34,517 nucleotides of DNA. Source: a virus. The stretch is taken from positions 1 to 34,517 of IMG/VR virus record IMGVR_UViG_3300028840_000485. One strand, 5' to 3'. Every line of letters starts with the position of its first letter. Positions within the stretch are counted from its first letter, which is position 1. Below the pieces are notes generated by a model that was given only the letters and a program-made list of their open reading frames with translations, was not told where the DNA came from and searched no databases. Positions 13,869 to 22,048 of this stretch are shown here, piece after piece. The position numbers and the translations under genes are program-made.

Positions 13869-15268
13869 TATTCAACAAAAAGAAAGAATGTGATTGTGGG
13901 TGCGGTGGTGCATGTGGGAAACCTGATTTCAACATTGCACCAAATGGACAGGTGAACATCAATTCAGAATTGAAACTGAATCTGAAAGGTTCTGACATTG
14001 AAATGAAAGTTCTGAATGGTGAAAGGCATCTTGTAGGGCGAGCAGTTTTAATTGTTGAAGGTGTCCTGAATGGCTTGCTTTATCCACTTGAAGAACTTGA
14101 AATCCATCCTGATGCTTGGAATGGCAGACCAATTCCAATTGATCACCCTACAAATGAAAGGGGTGAATTCCTGTCTGCAAATGATCTTGCTGTATTTGAG
14201 AAGAACATAGGTCAACTAATGAATTCCCGAATTGAAGGGAATGCATTGGTTGCTGATCTTTGGATGAATGAAGCCAAGCTGAGAAAGCAGAATCCAAAAC
14301 TGCTTTTGAAAATTGTCAACAAAGAATTCATTGAAGTCAGCACAGGACTATTCATTGAAATTGAAGAACAGGCAGGAGAATTCAACGGTGTCAAGTTCTA
14401 TGGCATTGCAAGAAATTATAAACCTGATCACCTTGCACTGTTGCCAAATGACATCGGTGCTTGCAGTGGCAAAGATGGTTGCGGATTAAGAAGCAACAAA
14501 GGAAATGATGAAATGCTTTATCCAAAAAACCCTTTGGCGAAAAAGGTATGGAATGCATTGGCAGGTATCTTTTCAGAAGATGCTGAAAAAGAAATTTCTT
14601 ATTCCATCAATCCTGATGGAACTGAAAACACAAACAATCTTGAAGTTGCTGGCGAGCTTCAGGGTGCGAAACAAAAAACATTGGAGACAAATACAATGAA
14701 AGAAATGGTTGACAATATCATTTCCAATGAAGGCAATGAATGGTCAGAAACTGATCGTGAATTCCTGATGTCATTGAATGAAGAACAACTGAAAAAAGTT
14801 GCTCCTGCAAACGACAATGAGAAAGGGGAAGTTCCTGCTGAAGAAGGTAAAACTTCCAGCGAGGTGAACACCGAAAATGTTTCTACCCCTGAACCAATTG
14901 TCAAAGCAGAAGCAAATTCTGAAGTTGATGTTGAATCTGCTGTACGCAAAGTTCTGAATGAAGAATTTGGTGAAAGTGGAATCAAGGGTTTCATTCAGAA
15001 AGCTGTTGAAAGTGCATCCAACAAGCGTGTTGAAGCAGATGCAAAAGAAACAGTGATCAACAAAATCATGGCAAACACAGGCATGAACAAAGAAGAAGAC
15101 AAAGCAGAATTGCAGAAACTTTCTTTGACTGCCCTTGAAACACTTGCCAAAAATTCCACACAGCAGGTCTATCTTGGATTCGGCTCAAACACCAATGCAG
15201 ATGTTGATGCAGATGCTGAAGTGCTTGAAGTTCCAAGTGATCCCTTCAAAAAAGCAAACAAGGAATAA
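13865..15268 (+). CDS. Prohead protease (DUF2213) with C-terminal scaffold-like region
   Basis: Residues about 50-215 match the DUF2213 phage family, thought to be the capsid maturation protease: GRAVLIVEGVLNGLLYP, the strongly conserved PIPIDHPTN, IEVSTGLFIEIE, PDHLALLPNDIGACS and DGCGLR. The following 240 residues are acidic, Lys/Glu-rich and helix-prone, as in internal scaffolding domains. A Cys-rich N-terminus (CDCGCGGACGK, 9-19) is unusual. An internal start at 14696 may yield a separate scaffold. It directly precedes the decoration and capsid genes, as expected. Confidence 0.85.
   Translation: MIFNKKKECDCGCGGACGKPDFNIAPNGQVNINSELKLNLKGSDIEMKVLNGERHLVGRAVLIVEGVLNGLLYPLEELEIHPDAWNGRPIPIDHPTNERGEFLSANDLAVFEKNIGQLMNSRIEGNALVADLWMNEAKLRKQNPKLLLKIVNKEFIEVSTGLFIEIEEQAGEFNGVKFYGIARNYKPDHLALLPNDIGACSGKDGCGLRSNKGNDEMLYPKNPLAKKVWNALAGIFSEDAEKEISYSINPDGTENTNNLEVAGELQGAKQKTLETNTMKEMVDNIISNEGNEWSETDREFLMSLNEEQLKKVAPANDNEKGEVPAEEGKTSSEVNTENVSTPEPIVKAEANSEVDVESAVRKVLNEEFGESGIKGFIQKAVESASNKRVEADAKETVINKIMANTGMNKEEDKAELQKLSLTALETLAKNSTQQVYLGFGSNTNADVDADAEVLEVPSDPFKKANKE
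14696..15268 (+). CDS. Candidate internal-start scaffolding protein (190 aa, same frame)
   Basis: Inside the protease gene, GGAGA (14683-14687) lies 8 bases before an in-frame ATG at 14696 (residue 278, MKEMVDNIIS). Translation from here would give only the acidic, helical C-terminal part, without the protease. Several phages make their scaffold this way from a nested start in the protease gene (for example lambda C/Nu3), so this is a reasonable prediction. Nothing in the sequence proves it is used. Confidence 0.4.
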   Translation: MKEMVDNIISNEGNEWSETDREFLMSLNEEQLKKVAPANDNEKGEVPAEEGKTSSEVNTENVSTPEPIVKAEANSEVDVESAVRKVLNEEFGESGIKGFIQKAVESASNKRVEADAKETVINKIMANTGMNKEEDKAELQKLSLTALETLAKNSTQQVYLGFGSNTNADVDADAEVLEVPSDPFKKANKE

Positions 15269-15274
15269 AAGACA

Positions 15275-15709
15275 ATGAGCAAAAATACAATCATTCGTCG
15301 CATTTCAGGTTCCATGACCAAAGACGGTTACGATGCATCAGCAGAGATTTTGCCGGGCATGGTCTGTGAACTTTTTGACAATGCAGGATCACTTGATGTG
15401 CGTCCATTGGCATCTGCCAAAAAATCCCGTCTGATTGCTGTTGAAAATGATCTTGCTGGAAAAGACATCACTGATGCATATGCAAGTGGTGATCGTGTTC
15501 AGCTTGTGACTTTCAAATCTGGTGACATTGCCCGTATGCGTGTAGCAAATGGCGAGACTGTCACACAGGGTGATGAAGTTGAATCAAACAGCGATGGTTA
15601 TGTAAAAACTGGAAGCACTGCACCAATTGGTGTCGCTCTTGAATCTGTGGACATGTCCGACAGTTCAGGTGCCGATCCTGATGGGTTCATTGACATTCAG
15701 ATAATTTAA
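15275..15709 (+). CDS. Putative capsid decoration/stabilisation protein (144 aa)
   Basis: A small beta-rich protein immediately before the major capsid gene, the usual place of a head decoration protein (lambda gpD or DUF2190-like in role). Segments such as AYASGDRVQLVTFKSGDIA and ANGETVTQGDEVES fit a small barrel. Arginine is encoded almost only by CGT/CGC, in contrast to AGA/AGG in the rest of the window, a sign of high expression shared with the capsid gene. Exact family not certain. Confidence 0.75.
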   Translation: MSKNTIIRRISGSMTKDGYDASAEILPGMVCELFDNAGSLDVRPLASAKKSRLIAVENDLAGKDITDAYASGDRVQLVTFKSGDIARMRVANGETVTQGDEVESNSDGYVKTGSTAPIGVALESVDMSDSSGADPDGFIDIQII

Positions 15710-15721
15710 GGAGTTCCAAAA

Positions 15722-16786
15722 ATGACAGACGATGTAATTGTTGGAAATCAGGTCATTGGTGATTTTGCCAATGCACTACATGCAAACGGTTTTTCTGCTG
15801 GACGCTTGCGTCCGTGGTATGATGTAAACAAACGCAAATGTTTCATCAATGTCAATGGAAAAGCTGTTGAATATTCAAACCTCGCAATGAATGCAACACT
15901 GCGAAAAGATGAATGGCAGGAAATTGATTCTGCTGTTCTTGAAGTTGCACAAGAACGTCTTGTTGGTGTTCGTGACCTGCTTCAGGCTGGTCTGCTGAAA
16001 ACCCTTTCACAGGGAATTGGTGCAACTGTTTTCCAATGGGAAACTGTTTCTGATTTTGATGAAGCAGGTGTTTCAATGGATGCAGTGACTGACCATGTTG
16101 GCGACCGTCCAAAATTCAAACTTGAATCCATGCCTGTGCCTGTGATTCATAAAGAGTTTGAATTCAACAGCCGTCAACTTGATGCAAGTCGCAATCGTGG
16201 TGAAACACTTGATGTGACATCAGTGCGTTCTGCAACTCGTCAGGTGACTGAGAAGCAGGAAGACATGTTGTTCAATGGTGCAGACAGCTTCACTTTTGAT
16301 GGTGGTTCACTTTACGGTTATACCACTTTCCCACAGCGTAACTCTGTTACTTCTGCTGATGGCAAAAAGTGGGATGACCCTGCAAAAACAGGTGAAGAAA
16401 TTCTTGCTGATGTCCTTGCACTTATTACTGCAAATGACAATGCAAATCACTTCATGGATTCTAAACTGTATATTCCAAGAGCATATGATCGTGTCCTTGA
16501 CAATGATTTCAAAGCTGATTCTGACAAAACAATCCGTCAGCGTCTTCTTGAAATTCGTGGCATCATGGGCATTGAACCAGCAGACAGACTGACTGCTGAT
16601 CAGGTTGTTCTTGTTGAAATGAATCGTGAAGTTGTTCAGCTTGTTCAGGGAATGCCTTTGACAACTGTTCAGTGGTCTGAAAACTTTGGTTTCCGTGAGA
16701 AATTCAAAGTGATGATCATTCAGGTTCCAAACCTGCGTGCTGATCAGAATGGTCAGACAGGTATTGCACACATGGATTTGTCATAA
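15722..16786 (+). CDS. Major capsid protein (HK97 fold, encapsulin-like group)
   Basis: A 354-aa protein after protease and decoration genes and before a strong terminator, as expected for the main capsid subunit. It resembles the encapsulin-like/DUF2184-type phage capsid proteins, with an N-terminal arm, a LEVAQERLVGVRDLLQAGL helix, the IHKEFEFNSRQLDASRNRG segment, EKQEDMLFNGAD and a C-terminal YIPRAYDRVLDNDF to VVQLVQGMPLTTVQW core. More than 20 Arg codons are CGT/CGC with only about two AGA, indicating selection for rapid translation. AAGGAGTTCC precedes the ATG. Confidence 0.85.
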   Translation: MTDDVIVGNQVIGDFANALHANGFSAGRLRPWYDVNKRKCFINVNGKAVEYSNLAMNATLRKDEWQEIDSAVLEVAQERLVGVRDLLQAGLLKTLSQGIGATVFQWETVSDFDEAGVSMDAVTDHVGDRPKFKLESMPVPVIHKEFEFNSRQLDASRNRGETLDVTSVRSATRQVTEKQEDMLFNGADSFTFDGGSLYGYTTFPQRNSVTSADGKKWDDPAKTGEEILADVLALITANDNANHFMDSKLYIPRAYDRVLDNDFKADSDKTIRQRLLEIRGIMGIEPADRLTADQVVLVEMNREVVQLVQGMPLTTVQWSENFGFREKFKVMIIQVPNLRADQNGQTGIAHMDLS

Positions 16787-16806
16787 GACTTTTCCATTCC
16801 GTTCAT

Positions 16807-16841
16807 GGTGGAATCCTTGTTGATCAAGGGTTCCACCTTTT
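16807..16841 (+). terminator. Rho-independent terminator after the major capsid gene
   Basis: GGTGGAATCC (16807-16816) pairs with GGGTTCCACC (16828-16837), extended by an inner TTG/CAA, giving about 13 bp with one G-U pair around a 5-base loop, followed by TTTT. The short T-run suggests partial termination, which would set the capsid message above the downstream genes. Confidence 0.85.
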
Positions 16842-16844
16842 AAG

Positions 16845-16880
16845 CCTTAACCAAAGGCATTTTAATTCCTTAACCAAAGG
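16845..16880. repeat. 13-bp direct repeat before a start codon
   Basis: CCTTAACCAAAGG occurs at 16845-16857 and again at 16868-16880. The second copy contains the AAAGG that serves as Shine-Dalgarno for the ATG at 16889, and both copies can fold CCTT/AAGG mini-hairpins. It could modulate translation or be a simple duplication. Confidence 0.6.
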
Positions 16881-16888
16881 ATTGTGTG

Positions 16889-17338
16889 ATGAAGCGTCAA
16901 TATAAAATTCTGCATGGAACACATTCTGAAGATGGAAAATATTTCATTGCAGGAACATCAAACAACATCATTGAAAGTGATGTAAATTTGGCACTAAAAT
17001 ACAAGAACAAGTTTGTTGTCCATGTGCCAAGATCAAATTCAGATGAAGACCCTGATATTGAATTTCTTGAACCCGTTGACAAGGGCAATGGAATGTTTGA
17101 TGTCATGGACACAAGAACAGGTCAGAAAATCAATAACGGTTACCTGACACAGGAACAGGCTTTTGAATGGTGTGGACTGAATGCACCAAGTGAAGCAAGA
17201 AAGAAACCTGAAAAAATTTCTGAAATTGATTCTGATGATGAAGAAACAGATGCAGAAGCAGATGCAGATGCAGAAACTGAAACAGAATCAGAAGGACAAG
17301 ATGATGATGACAGCAACACAGACCCACTTATTTCATGA
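16889..17338 (+). CDS. Hypothetical protein with acidic C-terminal tail (149 aa)
   Basis: The first 110 residues look globular and beta-rich (YKILHGTHSEDGKYFIAG). The last 35 are almost purely Asp/Glu/Ala/Thr (DADAETETESEGQDDDD). It follows the capsid terminator and would sit where small head-completion or capsid-associated proteins often are, but no family is recognised. The ATG at 16889 is 8 bases after AAGG; an in-frame GTG three bases earlier is less likely. Its end overlaps the next gene by about 35 bases. Confidence 0.7.
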   Translation: MKRQYKILHGTHSEDGKYFIAGTSNNIIESDVNLALKYKNKFVVHVPRSNSDEDPDIEFLEPVDKGNGMFDVMDTRTGQKINNGYLTQEQAFEWCGLNAPSEARKKPEKISEIDSDDEETDAEADADAETETESEGQDDDDSNTDPLIS

Positions 17339-18050
17339 AGCACAGGAGACAGTGAAAGGTCTTTGGTCTGTTCCTAAAGCATGGAAAGATGAAAGCTGTT
17401 TCATCATTGGTGGTGGATATTCTGCAAAGAAACTTGACCTGTCACTTTTGAAACCCTTCAATGTCATTGGTTGCAATGATGCATATATCTATGGCGAAGA
17501 AATTGTTGACATCTGCTATTTTGGCGATCTTGGTTGGTACGATATTCATTGGACTGATGAAGTCAGCTACGATGACATTGGAACATTCAAAGGATTGAAG
17601 CATTTCAAAAATCTGATTGTCACAAACTGCCATGACAAGTTTCTTGAAAAAGATCAGGAAACACCTGTCAATCCAAAAGTCAAAGTTCTGAAACGAATGG
17701 GAAAGGGAATCAACACCATTCCATCATGTGTTGCATGGAATGGAAACACAGGATCATCTGCAATCAGCCTTGCCTGTCATTTAGGTGTCAAAAGAATCTA
17801 TCTTCTTGGTTTTGATATGTGCCTGACACAGGAAGGAAGCAAGCAGGTTGCAAATTGGCATCAGAATTTGAAGAATCCACCAAACAAAGATGTGTACGTC
17901 AAATGGCTTGAATACTTCAAGCAGATCAAAGAAACTGCATCCATGATTGGACTTGAAATTCTGAATTGCAGTAAAGTTTCAAGAATCAAAGAATTCAAAT
18001 TTTGTGAATATGAAAAGGCAATTGAAGCCGAAAGGAAAAACCTGAAATGA
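17304..18050 (+). CDS. DUF115/MptE-like (Maf-type) putative sugar-transfer protein
   Basis: The protein shows two paired Rossmann-like motifs of this family: SCFIIGGGYSAKKLDLSLL near the N-terminus with VIGCNDAYIYGE after it, and GNTGSSAISLACHLGVKRIY then LLGFDMCL in the second half. DUF115 relatives include Maf proteins that glycosylate flagellin with nonulosonic acids, and MptE-like pterin kinases; phage copies are common and uncharacterised. Starts at 17301, 17304 and 17307 are all possible; 17304 lies 7 bases after AAGGA. The frame is open to 17181 but that extension is low-complexity Gln/Lys antisense to nothing. It overlaps the next gene by ATGA, forming a unit with methyl-, glycosyl- and sulfotransferases. 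Confidence 0.72.
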   Translation: MMTATQTHLFHEAQETVKGLWSVPKAWKDESCFIIGGGYSAKKLDLSLLKPFNVIGCNDAYIYGEEIVDICYFGDLGWYDIHWTDEVSYDDIGTFKGLKHFKNLIVTNCHDKFLEKDQETPVNPKVKVLKRMGKGINTIPSCVAWNGNTGSSAISLACHLGVKRIYLLGFDMCLTQEGSKQVANWHQNLKNPPNKDVYVKWLEYFKQIKETASMIGLEILNCSKVSRIKEFKFCEYEKAIEAERKNLK

Positions 18051-20404
18051 AACAACTGATCAACATGTGCATTTGCGGTGGCTCAAAAGTCAGACCTGCA
18101 ACCATGAAAGGAATTGATGTGTTGCAGTGCATTTCATGTGGTGTCATCAGACAATCTGTTCACATGACAGAAGCAGAACTCGATGAATGGTATGAAAAAC
18201 AATATCATGATGGCATTTTTTCACATGACTATGATCATGACATAAAAATTGCCAATTTAAGACTGAAAGAATACGGTCTGAAGAAAAACACCACCATCCT
18301 TGACATTGGCTGTGGAAATGGTGCATTTGTCGATGCAAGCCGAAAGAAAGGGATTCAGGCATACGGTTGTGAAGTTGGTGATGGTGCAAGTCAAAGCAAA
18401 TTCACTTATCAGGGGAAAGTTGAAGACATCCATTTCCCGACAGACCATTTTGACACAGTTGTGATCCATGATGTCCTTGAACACCTTGTCAATCCTTTGC
18501 AGTTCTGCATTGAAGTCAGAAGAATATTGAAACAGGGTGGAACATTCATCATTGACTTTCCTGATTTCTTTGTTCCTGAAGGCGATCATCATTGGAAAGA
18601 AATTGAACACCTGTGGATGCTGAATGAAGAACAGGTTGTCAATATCCTTGTTGGACTTGGTTTCAATTTGAAGGAAATCAAAAAACCCATTCCTTCAAAA
18701 CTAGTTTTCTATGCAGAAGCACCAACAGAACAAAGACAATCAATCATCATTCCGCCGGGCATTGGCGACACATGGTGGTCGTTGTTAAAGCTGAAAAGTT
18801 TCTGTGAATCAAATCAAATTGGAATTCCTGATGTTTACATCATGTCAGACAATGGAAAGAAAGACAGGTCAATTGACTTTGTGAAACGAGCACCATTCCT
18901 GAATGCAAAAGGATATATGAAATATCCAAACAAAGCACAGGATGAAGTTTGGCGTGAAGCATACATGCTTGATGGAAGAACTGTTTTCACAAGAAAAGAT
19001 TTGCCTGTTGATGCAGACTATTTCCTTGCTTACAATGGTGTTTTAAGGGCAGGGAAAAACATTGATGAAGTTGACACCTTGTATCAATCAGATTGGCTTT
19101 ACGATCAATTTATAAGCCTTGAAGAAAGATGGTACGGTGAAAACTGTGTCAAGGAATGGGGTGAATACCTGATTGCATATTTTGTTGATCATGGCATGTA
19201 TGGAAAGCATTGGATCAAAGAATTCAGCAAAGCACACATCAAGAAAACACTTGAACTGTTGCACAAGCAGACAGGGAAAAAGATTGTCCTTGTTGGTTCT
19301 GAATGGGATGACAATGCATTCACAAAAGACCTTGCAAAAGGGTTTGACTTTGTGATCAACATGATTGGCAAAACAGAACTTGAAGAATTCATTGGAATGA
19401 TCCGATATTCATCAGGGATGATTGGTTTTCCATCAGGTGCAACTTTCATGGGTGTGAAGTTCAAAAAGCCTGTCATGTGCATTTGGAACAAATACTTCAC
19501 AACGAAATTTTGGTGGAATGCCTGCCCGAAAGAAAGCTGGAACAATTGGTATGGCATCATTGATTCAAGACATGCAAAGCCTGACACAGTTGTGAATGGT
19601 TTCATGAAGTTGATTGATGAAAACATTGAAGACACAAAGGAAATTCCTGTGAAAAACAGCAAAAAACCCCAAAAAACAGCCAAAAAAGCCGAAAAAACTG
19701 CATCCAAAACAGGTGAAAAGAAAACTAAAAGGGATCAGAAAGAGCCTTTCTTTGTGTCAAAAGGTGCAAAATTGGTTGCATGTGTGCTGAAATCAGGTGG
19801 TGATTTTGACAGAACCTACGTTTCAAGGCTTGAAAAGAACATCAAGAAGCACACAAACTATCCGATCAAACTTGTCTGCCTGTCAGACTTGGAAAACACA
19901 GGTGCAGATGAAACAATCAAACTGAAACACAATTGGCAAAGTTGGTGGTCAAAGATTGAACTGTTCAGACCTGATGTTTTCAATGAAGAACCTGTTGTGT
20001 ATTTTGATCTCGACACTTTGGTGCTGACAAACATTGATGGATTGATTGGTTCAAAACATTCATTCACAATGCTTGAAGCATTCAACAAAAAAAGAAATCC
20101 ATTTGCATCAGGTGTCATGGCATGGTCAGGAAACTATTCAGAAATTTATACTGAATTCAAAAAGAATTTCAGACAGGTCATTGAAAACAGAACAACCAAT
20201 GATCAGAAATTCATCCACAAAGTTTTGACAGAAGAATACGGCATCATTCCTGAAAGGGTGCAGAAGTTTGTGAATGTTGCAAGTTTCAAAAGAGAATGCA
20301 ATCATCCCACAGGCGCACCAAAGGGAACAAACATTGTCTGCTTTCATGGCAAACCAAGACCGATTGAAGTCACCCTTCCGTGGGTTCAGGAGGCATGGGC
20401 ATGA
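18047..20404 (+). CDS. Three-domain methyltransferase / GT9-like / DxD glycosyltransferase fusion
   Basis: At 785 aa this is the second-largest protein here. Residues 1-225: a Cys-pair N-terminus (CIC at 8-10, CISC at 28-31) and a class I SAM methyltransferase with motif I ILDIGCGNGAF (84-94) and VVIHDVLEHLVNP (138-150). Residues about 231-525: a glycosyltransferase-9-like region, beginning IIIPPGIGDTWWSLLKLKSF and ending with VLVGSEWDD, NMIGKTELEEFIGMIRY and GFPSGATFMGVKFKKP, as in ADP-heptose LPS heptosyltransferases. A Lys-rich linker spans about 534-565. Residues about 575-785: a GT-A-type domain with the metal-binding motif VVYFDLDTLVL near 650. Together they could build and methylate a glycan. 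It overlaps both neighbours by ATGA. No frameshift is visible, so this is a true fusion. Confidence 0.82.
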   Translation: MKQLINMCICGGSKVRPATMKGIDVLQCISCGVIRQSVHMTEAELDEWYEKQYHDGIFSHDYDHDIKIANLRLKEYGLKKNTTILDIGCGNGAFVDASRKKGIQAYGCEVGDGASQSKFTYQGKVEDIHFPTDHFDTVVIHDVLEHLVNPLQFCIEVRRILKQGGTFIIDFPDFFVPEGDHHWKEIEHLWMLNEEQVVNILVGLGFNLKEIKKPIPSKLVFYAEAPTEQRQSIIIPPGIGDTWWSLLKLKSFCESNQIGIPDVYIMSDNGKKDRSIDFVKRAPFLNAKGYMKYPNKAQDEVWREAYMLDGRTVFTRKDLPVDADYFLAYNGVLRAGKNIDEVDTLYQSDWLYDQFISLEERWYGENCVKEWGEYLIAYFVDHGMYGKHWIKEFSKAHIKKTLELLHKQTGKKIVLVGSEWDDNAFTKDLAKGFDFVINMIGKTELEEFIGMIRYSSGMIGFPSGATFMGVKFKKPVMCIWNKYFTTKFWWNACPKESWNNWYGIIDSRHAKPDTVVNGFMKLIDENIEDTKEIPVKNSKKPQKTAKKAEKTASKTGEKKTKRDQKEPFFVSKGAKLVACVLKSGGDFDRTYVSRLEKNIKKHTNYPIKLVCLSDLENTGADETIKLKHNWQSWWSKIELFRPDVFNEEPVVYFDLDTLVLTNIDGLIGSKHSFTMLEAFNKKRNPFASGVMAWSGNYSEIYTEFKKNFRQVIENRTTNDQKFIHKVLTEEYGIIPERVQKFVNVASFKRECNHPTGAPKGTNIVCFHGKPRPIEVTLPWVQEAWA

Positions 20405-21072
20405 AGTCTGAAGATGGAATTTTGATCACAGGAATTGCAAGAAGTGGAACAAGTGCAACAGCAGGAAGCATTGACATCTGTGGTGCATATGGTGGAAAAA
20501 CTGCTGGTGGTACAAGGTACAATCAGAAAGGCTTTTTTGAAAACACTGAAATCAGAAATGCATTGATCAAACCATTTCTTCTTGCAAACAATTGTGATCC
20601 ATTAGGGCAGAACCCATTGCCTGACATTGAAAAACTTGATGACTTTCCTGAACTTCAGGAGAAATTTTTTCAAGTCATGCAACGTCATGGATACAAACAG
20701 GGGAAATGGTATTACAAGGGCGCAAAGATGTGTTTGATTTGGACTGTCATTCACAATGCATTCCCGAATGCAAAGTGGGTGATTGTCAGAAGGAATGATG
20801 AAGACATCATCAATTCATGTTTGAAAACAGGCTTCATGCGAAAGAACAAAGGGCGTGAAGGTTGGCAATGGTGGATTGATGAACACAAGAAAAGGTTTCA
20901 GGAAATGCACACAGCAGGATTGCAGATCAAAGAAATTTATCCTGCAAAAATGGCTGAAGGTGATTTCACAGAAATGCAGGAATGCATTGAATGGTTAGGT
21001 TTGGAATGGAAAGAAAAAGAAGTCAGGAAGTTTATTGATCCACAATTATACAGCAGGACAAAAGTAAAATGA
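20401..21072 (+). CDS. P-loop sulfotransferase
   Basis: Sulfotransferases move sulfate from PAPS to a hydroxyl or amine of a sugar, lipid or protein. This 223-aa protein has the 5'-phosphosulfate loop GIARSGTSAT (11-20) and the 3'-phosphate-binding segment KWVIVRRNDEDIINS (125-139), in the correct order and spacing. The Walker-like loop lacks the GKT of kinases. The start at 20401 lies 7 bases after AGGAGG (20388-20393) and forms ATGA with the stop of the glycosyltransferase fusion. An in-frame ATG at 20395 is too close to the Shine-Dalgarno. PAPS could come from the CysC at 1606. The acceptor is unknown; a glycan made by the two upstream genes is the natural guess. Confidence 0.8.
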   Translation: MKSEDGILITGIARSGTSATAGSIDICGAYGGKTAGGTRYNQKGFFENTEIRNALIKPFLLANNCDPLGQNPLPDIEKLDDFPELQEKFFQVMQRHGYKQGKWYYKGAKMCLIWTVIHNAFPNAKWVIVRRNDEDIINSCLKTGFMRKNKGREGWQWWIDEHKKRFQEMHTAGLQIKEIYPAKMAEGDFTEMQECIEWLGLEWKEKEVRKFIDPQLYSRTKVK

Positions 21073-21293
21073 AACTGATTGTCAAAAAAGAAAAAAACGG
21101 TCAATGTCAGTTGGCACTTGAAGGACAAGATGATTTGAAGATTACAGGCTTCACAATCAAGGCAGGTGTGGATGAAATGATGACAGCAACGATTGATGTT
21201 TTGATCCTGCCTGAAGATGAACTTTTGATTGATGCAGATGATCCACACTTGACAATCAATAAACACTTAATTGGAGAAACAAAAAATGCTTGA
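21069..21293 (+). CDS. Hypothetical protein (74 aa)
   Basis: A small beta-rich protein (KLIVKKEKNGQCQLALEG, then VLILPEDELLID) with no recognised family, overlapping the sulfotransferase stop as ATGA and the next gene by 8 bases. It is the last member of the overlapping run before the connector genes, so it may belong to either unit. Confidence 0.65.
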   Translation: MKLIVKKEKNGQCQLALEGQDDLKITGFTIKAGVDEMMTATIDVLILPEDELLIDADDPHLTINKHLIGETKNA

Positions 21294-21696
21294 TTCAAGT
21301 TGTCCAATTACAGGTGATGAAGTTGCAGAAGTTCTTGGAATCACAATTGATTCAGGAAGCACAGAACTAGACTTTGCAATCAATTGTGCCTGCAAACTTT
21401 ATGATTCATGTGTCAAAGGCACAGGTGATTCAACGCTTGAAAGTTGCGTATTGCTTTATTTGTCAGCACACTTTGCAAGCCTGAGCGACAAATATAAAAA
21501 GGTGCTTGCACAATCTGAAAAACTTGGTGATGCACAGATCACTTTTGCAATCAATGCATCAGGTGGTGCAGGTGGTCTTTCTTCAACAGTCTATGGTCAG
21601 ACAGCTTTGGACATGGACAAGACAGGAAGACTGCGATCAAAAACATGTGGCATTGGTATTGAATCAATGGGAGCATACAACAATGGCAATTGCTGA
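21286..21696 (+). CDS. Head-tail connector protein (DUF4054-like)
   Basis: A 136-aa protein placed where the first head-completion (adaptor) protein normally lies. It has a helical N-terminal segment (DEVAEVLGITIDSGSTELDF), a LLYLSAHFASLSDKYKKVL helix, and the Gly/Ser-rich loop and YGQTALDMDK stretch common in DUF4054-like connectors. The ATG at 21286 lies 7 bases after GGAGAA (21273-21278); an in-frame TTG at 21271 is rejected. It overlaps the next gene by 14 bases. Confidence 0.72.
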   Translation: MLDSSCPITGDEVAEVLGITIDSGSTELDFAINCACKLYDSCVKGTGDSTLESCVLLYLSAHFASLSDKYKKVLAQSEKLGDAQITFAINASGGAGGLSSTVYGQTALDMDKTGRLRSKTCGIGIESMGAYNNGNC

Positions 21697-22048
21697 ATTT
21701 GTCAATCAGAATCTGTTGAACGATGCCGTATATTGGTCAATCGGTGCAGGTGAAGACGATGGTGAAGGGAACATCACATATCCTGCACCCATTGAAATCA
21801 AATGCAGATGGCAAGATGTGAATGAAATGGTTGATGACAATGAAGGGAATCAATTTTTAAGTCAAGCAATAATCTATTCAGACAGGGAACTTGAAGATAA
21901 CGGTTGGCTGTTTGAAGGAAAGCTGACTGACATTGTTGGAAGCACTGACAATCCGAAAGAAGTTGCAGGTGCTTACATGATAAAAAAGAAGGGTAAAAGT
22001 TCAAGACTGAAGATTGCTGATGAAAAAATCTTCAAGGTGTGGATATGA
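21683..22048 (+). CDS. Putative head-tail connector / stopper protein (121 aa)
   Basis: The open frame extends upstream, but the ATG at 21683 after GGGAG is the realistic start because the extension lies antiphase over the preceding gene. The protein has a beta-rich core (EIKCRWQDVNEMVDDNEGN, then SQAIIYSD) typical of small connector or stopper proteins in this gene order. Family not firmly recognised. It overlaps the next gene by ATGA. Confidence 0.65.
   Translation: MAIAEFVNQNLLNDAVYWSIGAGEDDGEGNITYPAPIEIKCRWQDVNEMVDDNEGNQFLSQAIIYSDRELEDNGWLFEGKLTDIVGSTDNPKEVAGAYMIKKKGKSSRLKIADEKIFKVWI

Noticed and set aside
17181-17303. Upstream extension of the DUF115-like gene
   Set aside because: It is a low-complexity Gln/Lys/Met run produced by the alternate frame of the acidic tail of the preceding gene; a Shine-Dalgarno exists near 17304.
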